From Yersinia rochesterensis (GTDB lineage Bacteria > Pseudomonadota > Gammaproteobacteria > Enterobacterales > Enterobacteriaceae), in NCBI RefSeq assembly GCF_003600645.1, contig NZ_CP032482.1:2294001-2358000 (forward strand): a DNA stretch of 64,000 nt. The letters are read 5' to 3'. Shown here piece by piece: positions 44,474 through 54,741 of the stretch. Made by a program: the position numbers and the translations under genes. Positions within the stretch are counted from its first letter, which is position 1; each line of letters starts with the position of its first letter. Under the pieces are notes generated by a model. It saw only the letters and a list, made by a program, of their open reading frames with translations. It was not told where the DNA came from and did not search any database.

Positions 44474-45718
44474 ATGGTGCAATTTAGACGGCAAGATAAT
44501 GCTCATTGGTATCATGAAACTCAGCGCAGTGGCCGGGCTATTAGCGCGCAAATTACCGACGAAAATGACACGGCACATAGCGGTAACATCAGCAATCCCT
44601 ATCATGGTGAAAACCTCATTGAACAAGGTGTCTTCCTGCTCGGCTTAGCCAACGATATCCCCACCCCTTTAGGTGATATCTTACAACACCATGCCGCAAT
44701 TTTATCTGCTTCAGATGCCATGTATCAGGCGCTTTTCCCTCCGGTTGTGGCGTTAGACCCCGAAAATACCTTTTCTCTGTATGACCGGTTAAGTAGCGCC
44801 TTGACTGTTGCTCAGGTTACCGGAGTCCAACGATTATGCAGCCACTATGCCGCCCGCCTCACCCCACTTTCCAGCCCGGATGCCTCGCGGGAAAGTAATA
44901 TACGGCTCACACAAATCACCCAGTATGCACGCCAACTCGCCAGCCAGCCGACCTTGATTGACCGGCATGCGCTGCAACAGTTAGCAGAGGTGGGGCTGAC
45001 AAATGCAGATATTATTGTTTTATCGCAGATAATTGGTTTTATCGGTTTTCAGGCCAGAGTTGTCGCCGGTTTTTCTGCTCAAGCGGGTTATCCGACCGTC
45101 ATGCTGCCCGGTTTCCCGCGGATGGAGGATGCCCCCTCAAGCCCATTACCCGAAAGTCAGCCACAATGGCAAGGTTGGTTGTCCTCACTGGCGGAAAATG
45201 AGTCTATTACCGCAGAAGAATCACCGGTTGATGTCGAGGTCACACTCAACCAACTGCTCGCATACCATCAAGAGAGTTTGTCAGCCTATAACGCGATTAC
45301 CGCGCAGTTAGATAACCCAGCGCGAGTTCCCTTTTCACCGACCAGCGAATCTGACTGGCAGGAATTAGTCTCGCTGGTCAGTGCCCGAATCAACGGCAGC
45401 CTCTATTGCCAAACCCGGCATCAGCATAATTTGCAACAACTGCCCGGAAATAACTCATTATTAACCGCGCTACAGATGGGGATTAATTCGGCTTTGATTG
45501 ACAGTGCATTAGCCGCCCAGCCCAATAAACAAATGACTCATCAGCTTATCTCTGTTACGGCCGAGCTGACCCGCGCCCCGGAGCGCTTTAGCCACCAGCA
45601 TATTAGCCCGTTGCTGGCCTTGGGTCTCAGTGATAAACAGCTACTCAGTATTATTTTTTGTATTGCCTCGGCGGGCTGGGCCAACCGCCTACGCCATACA
45701 CTGGGGCAAACTGTTTGA
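44474..45718 (+). CDS. yciW: CMD-family protein YciW
   Basis: YciW (414 residues) contains two alpha-helical domains of the carboxymuconolactone decarboxylase/AhpD type (about residues 60-200 and 280-390). The CxxC redox pair of AhpD is absent: the motif region reads DIIVLSQIIGFIGFQARVVAG, as in YciW-type members. E. coli YciW has been linked to sulfur and cysteine metabolism; its reaction is unproven. ATG at 44474 has a GGAGG site five bases upstream. Next to sapF as in E. coli once ycjD and fabI are discounted. Confidence 0.82.
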   Translation: MVQFRRQDNAHWYHETQRSGRAISAQITDENDTAHSGNISNPYHGENLIEQGVFLLGLANDIPTPLGDILQHHAAILSASDAMYQALFPPVVALDPENTFSLYDRLSSALTVAQVTGVQRLCSHYAARLTPLSSPDASRESNIRLTQITQYARQLASQPTLIDRHALQQLAEVGLTNADIIVLSQIIGFIGFQARVVAGFSAQAGYPTVMLPGFPRMEDAPSSPLPESQPQWQGWLSSLAENESITAEESPVDVEVTLNQLLAYHQESLSAYNAITAQLDNPARVPFSPTSESDWQELVSLVSARINGSLYCQTRHQHNLQQLPGNNSLLTALQMGINSALIDSALAAQPNKQMTHQLISVTAELTRAPERFSHQHISPLLALGLSDKQLLSIIFCIASAGWANRLRHTLGQTV

Positions 45719-45738
45719 CTCAAGCCCCGTTGCTACCA

Positions 45739-46644
45739 TTATTCTCGGTGGATAATGAGCCATTCTTGGGCAACATCAAAGAAGTGCTGGGCCAGCGGTG
45801 TCACCCGCCCTGGCTCAGCTACCGCCACCGCAGCATGGCGGTTCATCTTAGGAATATCCACCGACCTGCGCTGTAACGCTGGGGACATTTCTTCCAGCAA
45901 ACTGCCTTGCGGGAATAAACCACAGCCCAAGCCGACAAAAATCCCTTGTAGCAATTGGAAGATAGAGGTGCTTTCCAGCCGAATATGTAATGACAGCTCT
46001 GCATCGCGAAAATTATTATCCAGATAGCGGCGGAAATAGCGGCTCGGCTCCGCCAAACAAAGTGGCAATGCGGCTACCTGGGAAAGTGTTAGCGGCTCAG
46101 TGCCAATCAATTCAGGGAAATGTTCCGGGTGGAATAGCAACTCAACCCCACCATCAATGAGCGGTTGAGCTTGAAAATGCAGTTCATTCAAAGTGCTCAG
46201 TTCGAAAAAACCGATTCCCACATCAACCGAGTGCCCCGTCAGGGCTTCCAGCAGTTGATCAGCACTTAACACTGAGACCCGATAGTCCAGATGGGGGTAG
46301 CGCTCACTGGCACTTTTCAGCAATTGCGCCAATGAAATGCTGCATTGCGGCACTATACCAATCCGTAGCGTGCCATTCAGACCGTGCTTAAGTGATTCCA
46401 CCTCCAGCTTTAATCCTTGATAGACAGAGACAATTTCTCTCGCCCAGGCTAAAACTCGCTCACCTTCAGCAGTAAATCCTTCAAAATTATTGCCACGGTT
46501 TATCAGTGGCACACCCAGCTCCCGCTCCAGATTTTTCAAGCGCATTGACAAAGTTGGCTGGCTGACAAAGCTGGCTTCTGCTGCACGACCAAAGTGCCGT
46601 TCGCGCTCCAAATTACACAGATAGATAAGCTGTTTGATATCCAT
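45739..46644 (-). CDS. LysR-family transcriptional regulator
   Basis: A 301-residue LysR-type regulator. The N-terminal winged helix-turn-helix is HFGRAAEASFVSQPTLSMRLKNLE (residues about 17-40). The effector-binding domain has two alpha/beta lobes from about 90, beginning GTLRIGIVPQCS. Its first 60 residues are most like OxyR/CynR-type regulators. The redox Cys pair of OxyR is not evident, so a small-molecule effector is more likely. Start at 46644 (MDIKQL) matches the family; the longer frame adds an atypical extension. Targets are unknown; it converges on yciW, 20 bases away. Confidence 0.82.
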   Translation of the reverse strand: MDIKQLIYLCNLERERHFGRAAEASFVSQPTLSMRLKNLERELGVPLINRGNNFEGFTAEGERVLAWAREIVSVYQGLKLEVESLKHGLNGTLRIGIVPQCSISLAQLLKSASERYPHLDYRVSVLSADQLLEALTGHSVDVGIGFFELSTLNELHFQAQPLIDGGVELLFHPEHFPELIGTEPLTLSQVAALPLCLAEPSRYFRRYLDNNFRDAELSLHIRLESTSIFQLLQGIFVGLGCGLFPQGSLLEEMSPALQRRSVDIPKMNRHAAVAVAEPGRVTPLAQHFFDVAQEWLIIHRE

Positions 46645-47189
46645 ACAAAATCTCAGATTTTCATGATTCGATGCAGTATACCATCGTGCTTCCATCCGGT
46701 GTTTTGCCGCACTGCCGTTTTTTAGACCAAAAATTTACATAACTCTGGGATCCAGCACTCAGTTTGCTGCTCGACTCAAGAACTTGCCTGATTAACATTT
46801 AACCTAATTTTGGATAATTTCAGACTTTTCATTATAAGCACAATATTGATTTGACTATTCACATACATTTAACGATATGAACCATGAAATGGGTAAATAG
46901 CAGAATATATGCCTGAATAAAATCAGTTCAGCTTTTAATCAAAACAAAAAATCGCCAAAGAGCTAAAACATAAACGTTAATTCTGCATAACATTTGCAAC
47001 ATAGCTGCATCGCGCTGACTGGGATAAATGTAACAGAACATTGCAAAACCCTTGTCTCGTTGACAAAGATAGTGAACATTAACCGCCGCTAAACATCTTA
47101 TAACAACGCAAAAGGATGCCATCTCGCGCATTCACTTTTGTCTTTTCTGTCATTTATATCTATGTCAGGTAGTGAAAACAGGGGTTTCC
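46645..47189. other. Long AT-rich promoter region between the LysR gene and dtpA
   Basis: About 545 bases without a recognisable gene. It should contain the LysR-gene and dtpA promoters. A small hairpin TTGTC / GACAA lies at about 47053-47067. An open frame at 46928-47131 on the minus strand has no family resemblance and biased composition, and I do not call it. Confidence 0.45.
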
Positions 47190-48731
47190 GTGTCAACAGC
47201 AAACAACCATCAACAACCAAAAGATAGCCAACAGCCACCAAACGGCAGTCAACCCGAAATCAGTTTGAATGCTTTCAAGCAACCGAAAGCGTTTTATCTG
47301 ATCTTCTCTATAGAACTTTGGGAACGTTTTGGTTATTACGGCCTGCAAGGGATCATGGCCGTTTATCTGGTAAAAATGCTCGGGATGAGCGAAGCCGATT
47401 CGATAACCTTATTCTCCTCTTTCAGCGCCCTGGTCTATGGCTTCGTTGCCATTGGTGGTTGGTTAGGGGATAAAGTTCTCGGTGCGAAACGCGTTATCGT
47501 GCTGGGTGCGCTGGTGCTGGCGGTGGGGTATTCCATGATAGCCTACTCCGGCCATGATATTTTCTGGGTCTATCTGGGCATGGCAACCATTGCTGTTGGT
47601 AATGGTTTATTCAAAGCCAACCCATCCTCCTTGCTGTCAACCTGCTATAACAAAGACGACCCGCGTTTGGACGGTGCATTCACCATGTACTATATGTCCA
47701 TTAACATAGGTTCGTTCTTCTCTATGATGGCAACCCCATGGTTGGCAGTGAAATATGGCTGGAGCGTCGCATTTTCACTGAGTGTTATTGGGATGCTAAT
47801 CACTCTGGTGAACTTCTGGTTCTGCCGTAAATGGGTGAAAAATCAAGGTTCTAAACCTGACTTCGCGCCGTTGCAATTTAAAAAGCTGCTGATGGTACTG
47901 GTCGGCGTGGTAGCGCTGATTGCGCTGTCCAGTTGGCTGCTGCATAACCAAATAGTTGCCCGCTGGGCGCTGGCGCTGGTGTCTCTCGGCATCATCTGTA
48001 TTTTTGCCAAAGAGACATTTTCACTGCACGGCATCGCGCGCCGTAGAATGATTGTGGCATTCCTGTTGATGCTGGAAGCGGTGGTGTTCTTTGTGTTGTA
48101 CAGCCAAATGCCAACATCACTGAATTTCTTCGCCATTCATAACGTTGAACACTCCATCTTGGGGATTAACTTCGAGCCGGAACAATTTCAAGCTTTGAAC
48201 CCATTCTGGATTATGGTTGCCAGCCCAATACTGGCCGCAATCTATAACAAAATGGGCGATAGCCTGCCCATGCCGCACAAATTTGCCTTCGGCATGGTGC
48301 TCTGCTCCGCCGCCTTCCTGGTACTGCCATGGGGCGCAAGCTTAGCTAACGAACACGGTATTGTCTCTGTCAATTGGTTAATCCTCAGCTATGCATTGCA
48401 AAGTATTGGTGAACTGATGATTTCTGGCCTGGGTCTGGCAATGGTGGCGCAATTAGTGCCGCAGCGCCTTATGGGCTTCATCATGGGGTCATGGTTCCTG
48501 ACCACCGCGGCTGCCGCGATGATCGCCGGTAAAGTTGCCGCATTGACCGCTGTGCCAAGTGATATCACTGACGCCCATGCATCACTGGCCATCTATAGCC
48601 ATGTGTTTATGCAGATTGGTATTGTAACTGCTATCATCGCGGTTCTGATGATGCTGACTGCACCAAAATTATATCGCATGACATTAGCACCGAGTGACAG
48701 CAACAAAGCACCGTCCGCCACAGCCGTTTAA
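47190..48731 (+). CDS. dtpA: Dipeptide/tripeptide permease DtpA
   Basis: DtpA (TppB, 513 residues) is a proton-driven POT/PTR peptide symporter with 14 helices in the inner membrane. The ExxER motif ([12 protein letters not shown]) and the second PTR signature ([13 protein letters not shown]) are intact, as is the long match to E. coli DtpA. The GTG at 47190 gives STAN after the initiator, as in E. coli (MSTAN), with AGGGG upstream. A GTG six codons earlier is less likely. Compared with E. coli the Gln-rich N-terminus is slightly longer. Confidence 0.95.
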   Translation: MSTANNHQQPKDSQQPPNGSQPEISLNAFKQPKAFYLIFSIELWERFGYYGLQGIMAVYLVKMLGMSEADSITLFSSFSALVYGFVAIGGWLGDKVLGAKRVIVLGALVLAVGYSMIAYSGHDIFWVYLGMATIAVGNGLFKANPSSLLSTCYNKDDPRLDGAFTMYYMSINIGSFFSMMATPWLAVKYGWSVAFSLSVIGMLITLVNFWFCRKWVKNQGSKPDFAPLQFKKLLMVLVGVVALIALSSWLLHNQIVARWALALVSLGIICIFAKETFSLHGIARRRMIVAFLLMLEAVVFFVLYSQMPTSLNFFAIHNVEHSILGINFEPEQFQALNPFWIMVASPILAAIYNKMGDSLPMPHKFAFGMVLCSAAFLVLPWGASLANEHGIVSVNWLILSYALQSIGELMISGLGLAMVAQLVPQRLMGFIMGSWFLTTAAAAMIAGKVAALTAVPSDITDAHASLAIYSHVFMQIGIVTAIIAVLMMLTAPKLYRMTLAPSDSNKAPSATAV

Positions 48732-48750
48732 TCTGCTGGTTGGTTAAAAG

Positions 48751-48773
48751 CGCTCCTTCGGGAGCGTTTTTTT
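48751..48773 (+). terminator. dtpA terminator
   Basis: Stem CGCTCC / GGAGCG closed by a TTCG tetraloop, then seven T. Confidence 0.93.
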
Positions 48774-48792
48774 GTTTAACATCCGCGGGCGG

Positions 48793-49146
48793 TCAGTTAT
48801 TTGACCATACCGCCAACTGATAGCCGTCTGGATCGGTAAAGTGGAAACGCCGCCCACCGGGGAAAGCAAATACCGGAATAACAATCTTGGCACCCGCCTG
48901 TTCCAGACGTTTTTGCGTCTGTGCTAAATCATCAGCATAGAGAATGACAAGTGGCCCACCATTGGGCTTAACCTCGCCCAAAGTAAAACCCCCGGTCAAT
49001 CGACCATCAGTAAATTCACAATAGCTCGGCCCGTAATCCGTAAACCGCCACTGAAAAACCGCCCCGTAGAAGTCTTTCGAACGGGCAATATCACTGACAG
49101 CAAACTCTATATTATCGATTCGATTATCATTTCCCTGAATACTCAT
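48793..49146 (-). CDS. VOC/glyoxalase-family protein
   Basis: A 117-residue single-domain vicinal-oxygen-chelate protein with two beta-alpha-beta-beta-beta units. The ending RRFHFTDPDGYQLAVWSNN is typical of this superfamily, and a metal ligand Glu lies in IDNIEFAVSD. Members include glyoxalases, dioxygenases and antibiotic-binding proteins, so the substrate cannot be told. ATG at 49146 follows a GGAG site and starts the fold. Convergent with dtpA. Confidence 0.82.
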   Translation of the reverse strand: MSIQGNDNRIDNIEFAVSDIARSKDFYGAVFQWRFTDYGPSYCEFTDGRLTGGFTLGEVKPNGGPLVILYADDLAQTQKRLEQAGAKIVIPVFAFPGGRRFHFTDPDGYQLAVWSNN

Positions 49147-49341
49147 AGCGGCTCCGGTAATTAACGCATTAATTAATGTCACGGTTTAATCTTAAACATT
49201 TACTCAATTGATATCTCCATTATCACCACAGCCAATGTGAATAACGCCCCTCTTTTGTACAAAAAATAAACTACACTTTAAAGTGTTCCAGGTGCATTAA
49301 CCCCGAGAAGCTTACTGTAGTCGGTGATAATGAGGTGATTT

Positions 49342-49932
49342 ATGATCAACCATGTTTGGGGACTTATGACCCATCCCGGTCAGGAATTACAGCAAATCAA
49401 ACGTGAGGGCGAAAGCGTACGCCACATGTATGCTCATCACATTCTCCTGATGGCGGCTATCCCGGTGATTTGCGCATTTATCGGCACCACGCAAGTCGGT
49501 TGGAGCTTTGGTGACGGCCAGAGCATAAAACTAACCCCGCTAACCGCGCTCTATTCTGCTGTGATTTTCTATGTGCTGATTCTGGCCGCCGTGGCACTGA
49601 TGGGCCGGGTCATTTACTGGATGGCCCGCCGTTATGAAAGCCGACCGAGTTGGCAAAATTGTACTCTGTTCGCTGGATATGCCGCCACACCGATGTTTTT
49701 GGCGGGTGTAGTTGCCCTCTACCCAATCATCTGGTTGTGCTTATTGGTCGGGGTGATTGCACTTTGTTATGCCGGTTATCTGATGTATCTGGGGATCCCC
49801 ACTTTCCTGAACATTGACCGGCAAGAAGGTTTTATTTTCTCCGGCTCGACCTTTGCCATCGGGGTGCTGGTGTTAGAGTTACTTCTGGGCCTCACTGTCT
49901 TATTGTGGGGTTATGGTTCGCGCCTGCTGTAA
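49342..49932 (+). CDS. yohC: Yip1-family inner membrane protein YohC
   Basis: YohC (196 residues) has five membrane helices. The sequence runs parallel to E. coli YohC throughout: HHILLMAAIPVICAFIGTTQ, VALMGRVIYWMARRY, LFAGYAATPMFLAG, ending VLLWGYGSRLL. Function is unknown; the family resembles eukaryotic Yip1 membrane proteins. In E. coli the gene is elsewhere on the chromosome, so its place between dtpA and gstA is a local difference. Confidence 0.9.
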   Translation: MINHVWGLMTHPGQELQQIKREGESVRHMYAHHILLMAAIPVICAFIGTTQVGWSFGDGQSIKLTPLTALYSAVIFYVLILAAVALMGRVIYWMARRYESRPSWQNCTLFAGYAATPMFLAGVVALYPIIWLCLLVGVIALCYAGYLMYLGIPTFLNIDRQEGFIFSGSTFAIGVLVLELLLGLTVLLWGYGSRLL

Positions 49933-50166
49933 TCATTGATAGCGGCAATAACTGATGACAGTAACAACTGAATTCTGTGACACTGTCACTGGTGGCAACG
50001 CGTCGCTCTCCAGGCAATGTCTCAGTGAACAGCCCTTAAATGGTTTTTTTTAAAGTCGCTAACAGGCTTTTATGGTGATTAATGTCGCCTGGATCGCAAT
50101 CTCTTACATCCCCGCACAGAATAAGGTTGTACACTGTGTGTGACTGATGCAAACAAGGCAAAAAAA

Positions 50167-50430
50167 ATGAAAAAGCTGACATTAAAAGAAATGACCGAAA
50201 GTGAGCAACGCGATGTCAAAACGCAACTCGATAAAGCCAGGATAAATTTAGGAAGGGCACTAACCAATTCAGAACAAAATAAAGTCAAAGACGAAGCAAT
50301 AGAAAAAATCATGAACGCCCGAGAACAAATCGCCAAGTTAACCCGCGTAGAAAGAAAAACCAAAAAAACAGCACCAAGCACAACCACCTTTAGCTGGTCA
50401 GCCTCTATCAGCACACGTCCACCACGGTAA
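50167..50430 (+). CDS. yjbD: DUF3811 protein YjbD
   Basis: An 87-residue, highly charged, helix-rich protein. It matches the E. coli YjbD pattern: KEMTESEQRDVKTQLDKARI, a central ALTNSEQNKVKDEAIEKIM, a basic linker, and a C-terminal FSWSAS..TRPPR motif. Function is unknown. The ATG follows AAGGC by eight bases. No operon partner is evident. The name rests on my recall of the family motif, so the confidence is moderate. Confidence 0.72.
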   Translation: MKKLTLKEMTESEQRDVKTQLDKARINLGRALTNSEQNKVKDEAIEKIMNAREQIAKLTRVERKTKKTAPSTTTFSWSASISTRPPR

Positions 50431-50613
50431 CAACTCGTCCACTGACAGAAAATAACTGTCATGGATGGCCTACAGTGGCGGAAATTCACTGCTGTAGGTC
50501 AATTTCTTACTTCCCGCATAATTATATTACATTGTACTAGCTGCATTTTTTACCTCCCTGCCTTAGGATTAATAGAAGCTTTTATCTTTCAGTTCGCTAT
50601 TAAGGAGTCTGTG

Positions 50614-51216
50614 ATGAAATTGTTCTATAAACCCGGTGCCTGTTCTTTGTCCCCCCATATTGTATTACGTGAAGCGGGGCTAGATTTCAGTATTGAAAGC
50701 GTCGATCTGGCGACTAAAAAAACTGAAACGGGTGAAGACTATTTGCGCATCAATCCAAAAGGACAAGTTCCTGCTCTGTTACTGGATGACGGAAGCCTAC
50801 TCACCGAAGGTGTGGCTATCGTGCAATATCTGGCAGACATCGTGCCCGATCGTCAGCTAATTGCACCATCAGGCACCCTTTCTCGCTATCACGCCATTGA
50901 GTGGTTAAATTTCGTGGCGACTGAATTACATAAAGGCTTCAGCCCACTGTTTAACCCGAAAACACCCGATGAATATAAAGCGATTGCTCGTGAGCGGCTG
51001 GATAAACAATTCAGCTACGTCGATAGCGAATTAGCAAAACATGATTATCTGTTAGGCTCAAAATTCAGTGTAGCCGACGCCTATCTATTTACGGTCACCC
51101 GTTGGGCGAATGCACTGAAGCTTGATATTAAGCAGCGCAGCCATTTAGACAAATATATGGCGCGGGTAGCTGGCCGCCCGGCAGTAAAAGAAGCCTTGGC
51201 AGCAGAAAAGATATAA
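50614..51216 (+). CDS. gstA: Glutathione S-transferase GstA
   Basis: GstA (200 residues) is a beta-class glutathione transferase. The thioredoxin-like N-terminal domain starts [20 protein letters not shown] with the active-site Cys10. The [12 protein letters not shown] and [11 protein letters not shown] glutathione-contact segments follow. The all-helical C-terminal domain has [14 protein letters not shown]. It conjugates or reduces electrophiles in the cytosol. ATG at 50614 has an AAGGAG site; the upstream frame is not conserved. Followed by pdxY, as in E. coli. Confidence 0.94.
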   Translation: MKLFYKPGACSLSPHIVLREAGLDFSIESVDLATKKTETGEDYLRINPKGQVPALLLDDGSLLTEGVAIVQYLADIVPDRQLIAPSGTLSRYHAIEWLNFVATELHKGFSPLFNPKTPDEYKAIARERLDKQFSYVDSELAKHDYLLGSKFSVADAYLFTVTRWANALKLDIKQRSHLDKYMARVAGRPAVKEALAAEKI

Positions 51217-51239
51217 AGAAATAAGTCATTAGCGGGATT

Positions 51240-51266
51240 AAAGTGCCCCTGATTAAGGGGCACTTT
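51240..51266. terminator. Bidirectional terminator gstA/pdxY
   Basis: An 11-bp stem AAAGTGCCCCT / AGGGGCACTTT with a five-base loop between convergent genes. The A and T flanks are short, but the stem is strong. Confidence 0.75.
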
Positions 51267-51275
51267 AGCAACAGA

Positions 51276-52136
51276 TTATAATTTCGTCGCCGTGAATTGG
51301 CAGCCAGGATTAACAATCGCATCCTGCGCCGCAACCACCTGAAGTTCATACTCACCCATCTCCTGAGTTTTCAGCATCACTTCATAGACTGCGGCAGTCA
51401 CATGCTCAAGCGCTTTATCCAATGGTTCGCCTTTGAGCAAATTGACCAGCAATAATCCGCTCGTCAAATCACCCACACCGACTGGCTGGCGTGTACCAAA
51501 ATCCACCAGCGGGCGGCTAATGTGCCAGGCATCATCAGCGGTCACTAATAACATTTCAAAACAGTCCAGGTTATAGCCGGCGCGGCTCAAATGCTTGACC
51601 AAAACAACTTTCGGCCCTTTAACACAAAGGTCACGGGCGACCTTAACAGCTTGTTCGACATTTTCGACTCGCGCACCACTGAGTTGCTCCAGTTCGAGCA
51701 GATTAGGCGCAATAATGTCGCTGGCAGGTAATGCCTCTTGGCAGAAAAACTCTGCTACACCCGGTGCGACAATACAGCCTTTTTCAGGATGTCCCATGAC
51801 CGGGTCACAAAAATACCAGGCATTAGGATTGGCCTGCTTGACGCGCGCAACGGCCGCCAAGATATGGCCGCCTTGTTCCGGTGAACCAATGTAACCACTC
51901 AATACGGCATCACAATCTTTCAGCCGATCAATATCGGCAATACCTTGAACAATTTCAGTCAGATGGCTGGCTGGCATGACACATCCCGTCCAGTGACCAT
52001 ATTGAGTATGATTCGAAAACTGGACAGTATTCAGAGGCCAGACATTAACACCCATCCGGCGCATAGGAAACTCAGCCGCACTATTACCCGCATGGCCGAA
52101 AACAACATGAGACTGAATTGAAAGTATATTTTTCAT
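51276..52136 (-). CDS. pdxY: Pyridoxal kinase PdxY
   Basis: PdxY (286 residues) phosphorylates pyridoxal to pyridoxal 5'-phosphate in the B6 salvage pathway. It is a ribokinase-like fold enzyme. The [21 protein letters not shown]-terminus is the family hallmark, and the DPVMG and [11 protein letters not shown] (catalytic Asp) motifs are present. It lies downstream of tyrS in the same direction with a terminator-like hairpin between, as in E. coli where the two are co-transcribed. pdxH nearby makes the same cofactor. Confidence 0.95.
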   Translation of the reverse strand: MKNILSIQSHVVFGHAGNSAAEFPMRRMGVNVWPLNTVQFSNHTQYGHWTGCVMPASHLTEIVQGIADIDRLKDCDAVLSGYIGSPEQGGHILAAVARVKQANPNAWYFCDPVMGHPEKGCIVAPGVAEFFCQEALPASDIIAPNLLELEQLSGARVENVEQAVKVARDLCVKGPKVVLVKHLSRAGYNLDCFEMLLVTADDAWHISRPLVDFGTRQPVGVGDLTSGLLLVNLLKGEPLDKALEHVTAAVYEVMLKTQEMGEYELQVVAAQDAIVNPGCQFTATKL

Positions 52137-52167
52137 TGGTACGGCCTAAAGTGAATAAACCATCAGC

Positions 52168-52200
52168 AAAAAAATAAGGAGCACACTTGCCCCTTATTTT
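52168..52200 (-). terminator. Terminator/attenuator between tyrS and pdxY
   Basis: Leftward: stem AAAATAAGG / CCTTATTTT followed by a seven-T run (52168-52174), ten bases after the tyrS stop. pdxY starts 32 bases further on, so its expression depends on read-through or its own promoter. Confidence 0.75.
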
Positions 52201-52209
52201 CTTTTACTC

Positions 52210-53484
52210 TTACAGCCAGCTAATCAGGCAATAATGTTTTTTGCCACGGCGCAATAAGGTATAGCGCCCAAATAGACGATCGCTATCCGTGAACGTGTAT
52301 TCCGGATCGGATTGTTTCTCACCATTGATAGCCACGGCATTAGAGTTAATCATGGCGCGCGCTTGACCGCGGGACGGAACCAACTCCGCATTGACCAACG
52401 CTTGCTGCAAATCAGCATCACGGGTCAGTTCAATGGTCGGCATGCCATCTTGCGCCAACTGAGCAAAGTCAGCTTCTGTCATCTGGTTTAAATCACCGGA
52501 GAACAAACTTGCGGTGATACGTTTAGCCGCCGCCAGCCCCTCTTCGCCATGCACCATGCCCGTGACATTTTCTGCCAACACATACTGAGCGCGCGGGGCT
52601 TTGCCGCTATTTTTATCTTCTTCTTCCAACGCATTAATCTCTTCCAAACTCATGAAAGTAAAGAACTTCAGGAAGCGATAAACGTCAGCATCTGCGGTAT
52701 TGATCCAGAACTGGTAGAATTTGTAAGGGCTGGTTTTCTGCGGATCAAGCCATACCGCGCCACCTTCAGTTTTACCGAATTTGGTGCCATCTGCTTTGGT
52801 GATCAATGGGACGGTCAGACCATAAACCTGCTGCTGGTGAAGGCGGCGAGTCAAATCGATACCCGAGGTAATGTTACCCCATTGGTCAGAACCCCCAATT
52901 TGCAGCGCCACACCGTGCGCTTTATTCAGGCAAGCAAAATCATAAGCTTGCAGCAAATTGTAGGAAAACTCAGTAAATGAAATACCGCTGTCGTCACGAT
53001 TCAAGCGCTGTTTAACGGCTTCTTTATTAATCATCTGATTAACAGAGAAGTGTTTACCGATATCACGCAGGAAAGTCAGCACATTCATGCCACCAAACCA
53101 ATCATAGTTGTTGGCGGCAATAGCGCTGTTTTCACCACATTCAAAATCCAGGAATGGTGACACTTGCCGGCGAATTTTCTCCACCCACTCATTCACCGTA
53201 TCTTCAGTATTCAGTTTACGTTCGCTGGCTTTGAAGCTTGGGTCACCAATCATACCGGTGGCACCACCGACTAAAGCGACCGGGCGATGCCCCGCCAGTT
53301 GGAAGCGCTTTAAGCATAACAACGGAACCAGATGACCCAAATGCAAGCTGTCTGCGGTCGGATCAAACCCGCAATACAGTGAAATTGGCCCTTGCGCCAG
53401 TCTCTCTGCTAACGCGTCTTCATCCGTAACCTGGGCAACGAGGCCCCGCTCTTGCAATTGTTTAATCAGGTTGCTGCTGGTCAT
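52210..53484 (-). CDS. tyrS: Tyrosyl-tRNA synthetase
   Basis: TyrS (424 residues, as in E. coli) charges tRNA-Tyr. It is class I, with the HIGH-type motif HLGH at residues 48-51, the KMSKS-type motif KFGKT near 235 and the tyrosine pocket [12 protein letters not shown]-terminal S4-like RNA-binding domain starts at about 350 ([10 protein letters not shown]). ATG at 53484 starts [14 protein letters not shown] as in the family; four more codons upstream are possible. Confidence 0.97.
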   Translation of the reverse strand: MTSSNLIKQLQERGLVAQVTDEDALAERLAQGPISLYCGFDPTADSLHLGHLVPLLCLKRFQLAGHRPVALVGGATGMIGDPSFKASERKLNTEDTVNEWVEKIRRQVSPFLDFECGENSAIAANNYDWFGGMNVLTFLRDIGKHFSVNQMINKEAVKQRLNRDDSGISFTEFSYNLLQAYDFACLNKAHGVALQIGGSDQWGNITSGIDLTRRLHQQQVYGLTVPLITKADGTKFGKTEGGAVWLDPQKTSPYKFYQFWINTADADVYRFLKFFTFMSLEEINALEEEDKNSGKAPRAQYVLAENVTGMVHGEEGLAAAKRITASLFSGDLNQMTEADFAQLAQDGMPTIELTRDADLQQALVNAELVPSRGQARAMINSNAVAINGEKQSDPEYTFTDSDRLFGRYTLLRRGKKHYCLISWL

Positions 53485-53604
53485 CAACGACTCCATTGTT
53501 TTTCACAAAAATTGTTTTTACAAAAATTTGTCTTTTACGAAGGGTGCTAAAGGAAAGGCATAGAATAAAGCGCCCGCCGCACGAGCGCCAGAATTTCATC
53601 ATTC

Positions 53605-54258
53605 TCAGGGCGCTAAACGGTCAATTTCCCATGCATTTGCATCCCGTTGATAGATAAAACGGTCATGCAACCGGTGTTCGCCGCCTTGCCAGAATTCGAC
53701 TGAGTCGAATTTAACGCGGAACCCGCCCCAAAAACTGGGCAGCGGCACATCACCTTGCTGGAATTTTTGCTTTAGCTCGAAAAATTTACTTTCCAGCACC
53801 CCTCGGGCAGAAATTCGTGAAGATTGCTGGGATACCCAAGCGCCAATCTGGCTGTCTTTCGGACGGGAACTGAAGTATTTCAACACTTCGAGGGTGGAAA
53901 GGCGCTCTGCTTTACCAAGGAAAATGACTTGTCGGTCGAGCATATGCCAGGGGAATAATAAACTGATATGCGGATTTTCAGCTAATTGCTGCGCTTTGCG
54001 ACTGCCTAAGTTGGTATAAAACACCAAACCCTGATCGTCATAATGCTTCAACAGCACAATCCGCTGATAAGGCTGACCATTCGCATCGACGGTGGCCACG
54101 CACATGGCCGTCGGGTCAGGCAAGCGTGCATCACAGGCCTGTTTGAGCCAGCGCTCAAACAACTCCAATGGATTTTCGGTTAAATCGCTACGGCGTAGAC
54201 CACCGCGAATATATTCACGGCGCGAGTCTGCCACATCAAATTCATTCTTGTCAGTCAT
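53605..54258 (-). CDS. pdxH: Pyridoxamine 5'-phosphate oxidase
   Basis: PdxH (217 residues) is the FMN enzyme that oxidises pyridoxine or pyridoxamine phosphate to pyridoxal phosphate. Typical stretches are [34 protein letters not shown] (FMN phosphate contacts) and the C-terminal [15 protein letters not shown] at 54258 gives the E. coli length; the frame extends 23 codons upstream without family match. Confidence 0.96.
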   Translation of the reverse strand: MTDKNEFDVADSRREYIRGGLRRSDLTENPLELFERWLKQACDARLPDPTAMCVATVDANGQPYQRIVLLKHYDDQGLVFYTNLGSRKAQQLAENPHISLLFPWHMLDRQVIFLGKAERLSTLEVLKYFSSRPKDSQIGAWVSQQSSRISARGVLESKFFELKQKFQQGDVPLPSFWGGFRVKFDSVEFWQGGEHRLHDRFIYQRDANAWEIDRLAP

Positions 54259-54365
54259 GTAAGCTCGATCATGCACAGGAAAGCAGTGATTATTATTCTG
54301 CCCTTGCAGCAGCAGAATCACAATCACCTTGAGCCAGCAACAGCCTGATTACTTGATCAAAGTAT

Positions 54366-54686
54366 TTATTTTATCAATACGCAGTCATTGATAATGACTT
54401 TTTCGTCACGCTCAACAAAAGCCGTATTCCCTTTCGACCAGAAAGTATAGTGACCATCACTGTATTTGGCACCAGACGCCGCGCGCACTTGTGGCAAGGT
54501 CAGTTGTTCACCATCTAAAACAAAGCTGACTTTATCTTGTTTATTGTCTTGCAACACTTTCAGCTTGGTGGTGCCACATTGATAATGCAAGGTTTCGCTC
54601 TTCGTGGGTTCTACCAAACTGCACCCCGCCAGCATCAATACGGCCACAGCGCCGAAGATGGTTGTCGTGCCCATTAAATATTTCAT
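54366..54686 (-). CDS. mliC: Lysozyme inhibitor lipoprotein MliC
   Basis: MliC (YdhA, 106 residues) is a membrane-bound inhibitor of c-type lysozyme. Lipobox LAGC with the modified Cys22. The beta-barrel domain has LHYQCGTTKLKV, LPQVRAASGAKYSDGHYTFWSKGNTAFVE and a final Cys (NDCVLIK) for the disulfide. It protects peptidoglycan from host lysozyme. Place between pdxH and anmK is conserved. Confidence 0.93.
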   Translation of the reverse strand: MKYLMGTTTIFGAVAVLMLAGCSLVEPTKSETLHYQCGTTKLKVLQDNKQDKVSFVLDGEQLTLPQVRAASGAKYSDGHYTFWSKGNTAFVERDEKVIINDCVLIK

Positions 54687-54741
54687 TTTGCCGTCCTTAT
54701 TGCGTGAATAAACCAGCGTAACCTAGGGCAGCTTAACACTG

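Noticed and set aside
46928..47131. 67-codon minus-strand frame in the dtpA upstream region
   Set aside because: No recognisable family, odd Cys-rich composition and no supporting signals; the area is better read as promoter DNA.
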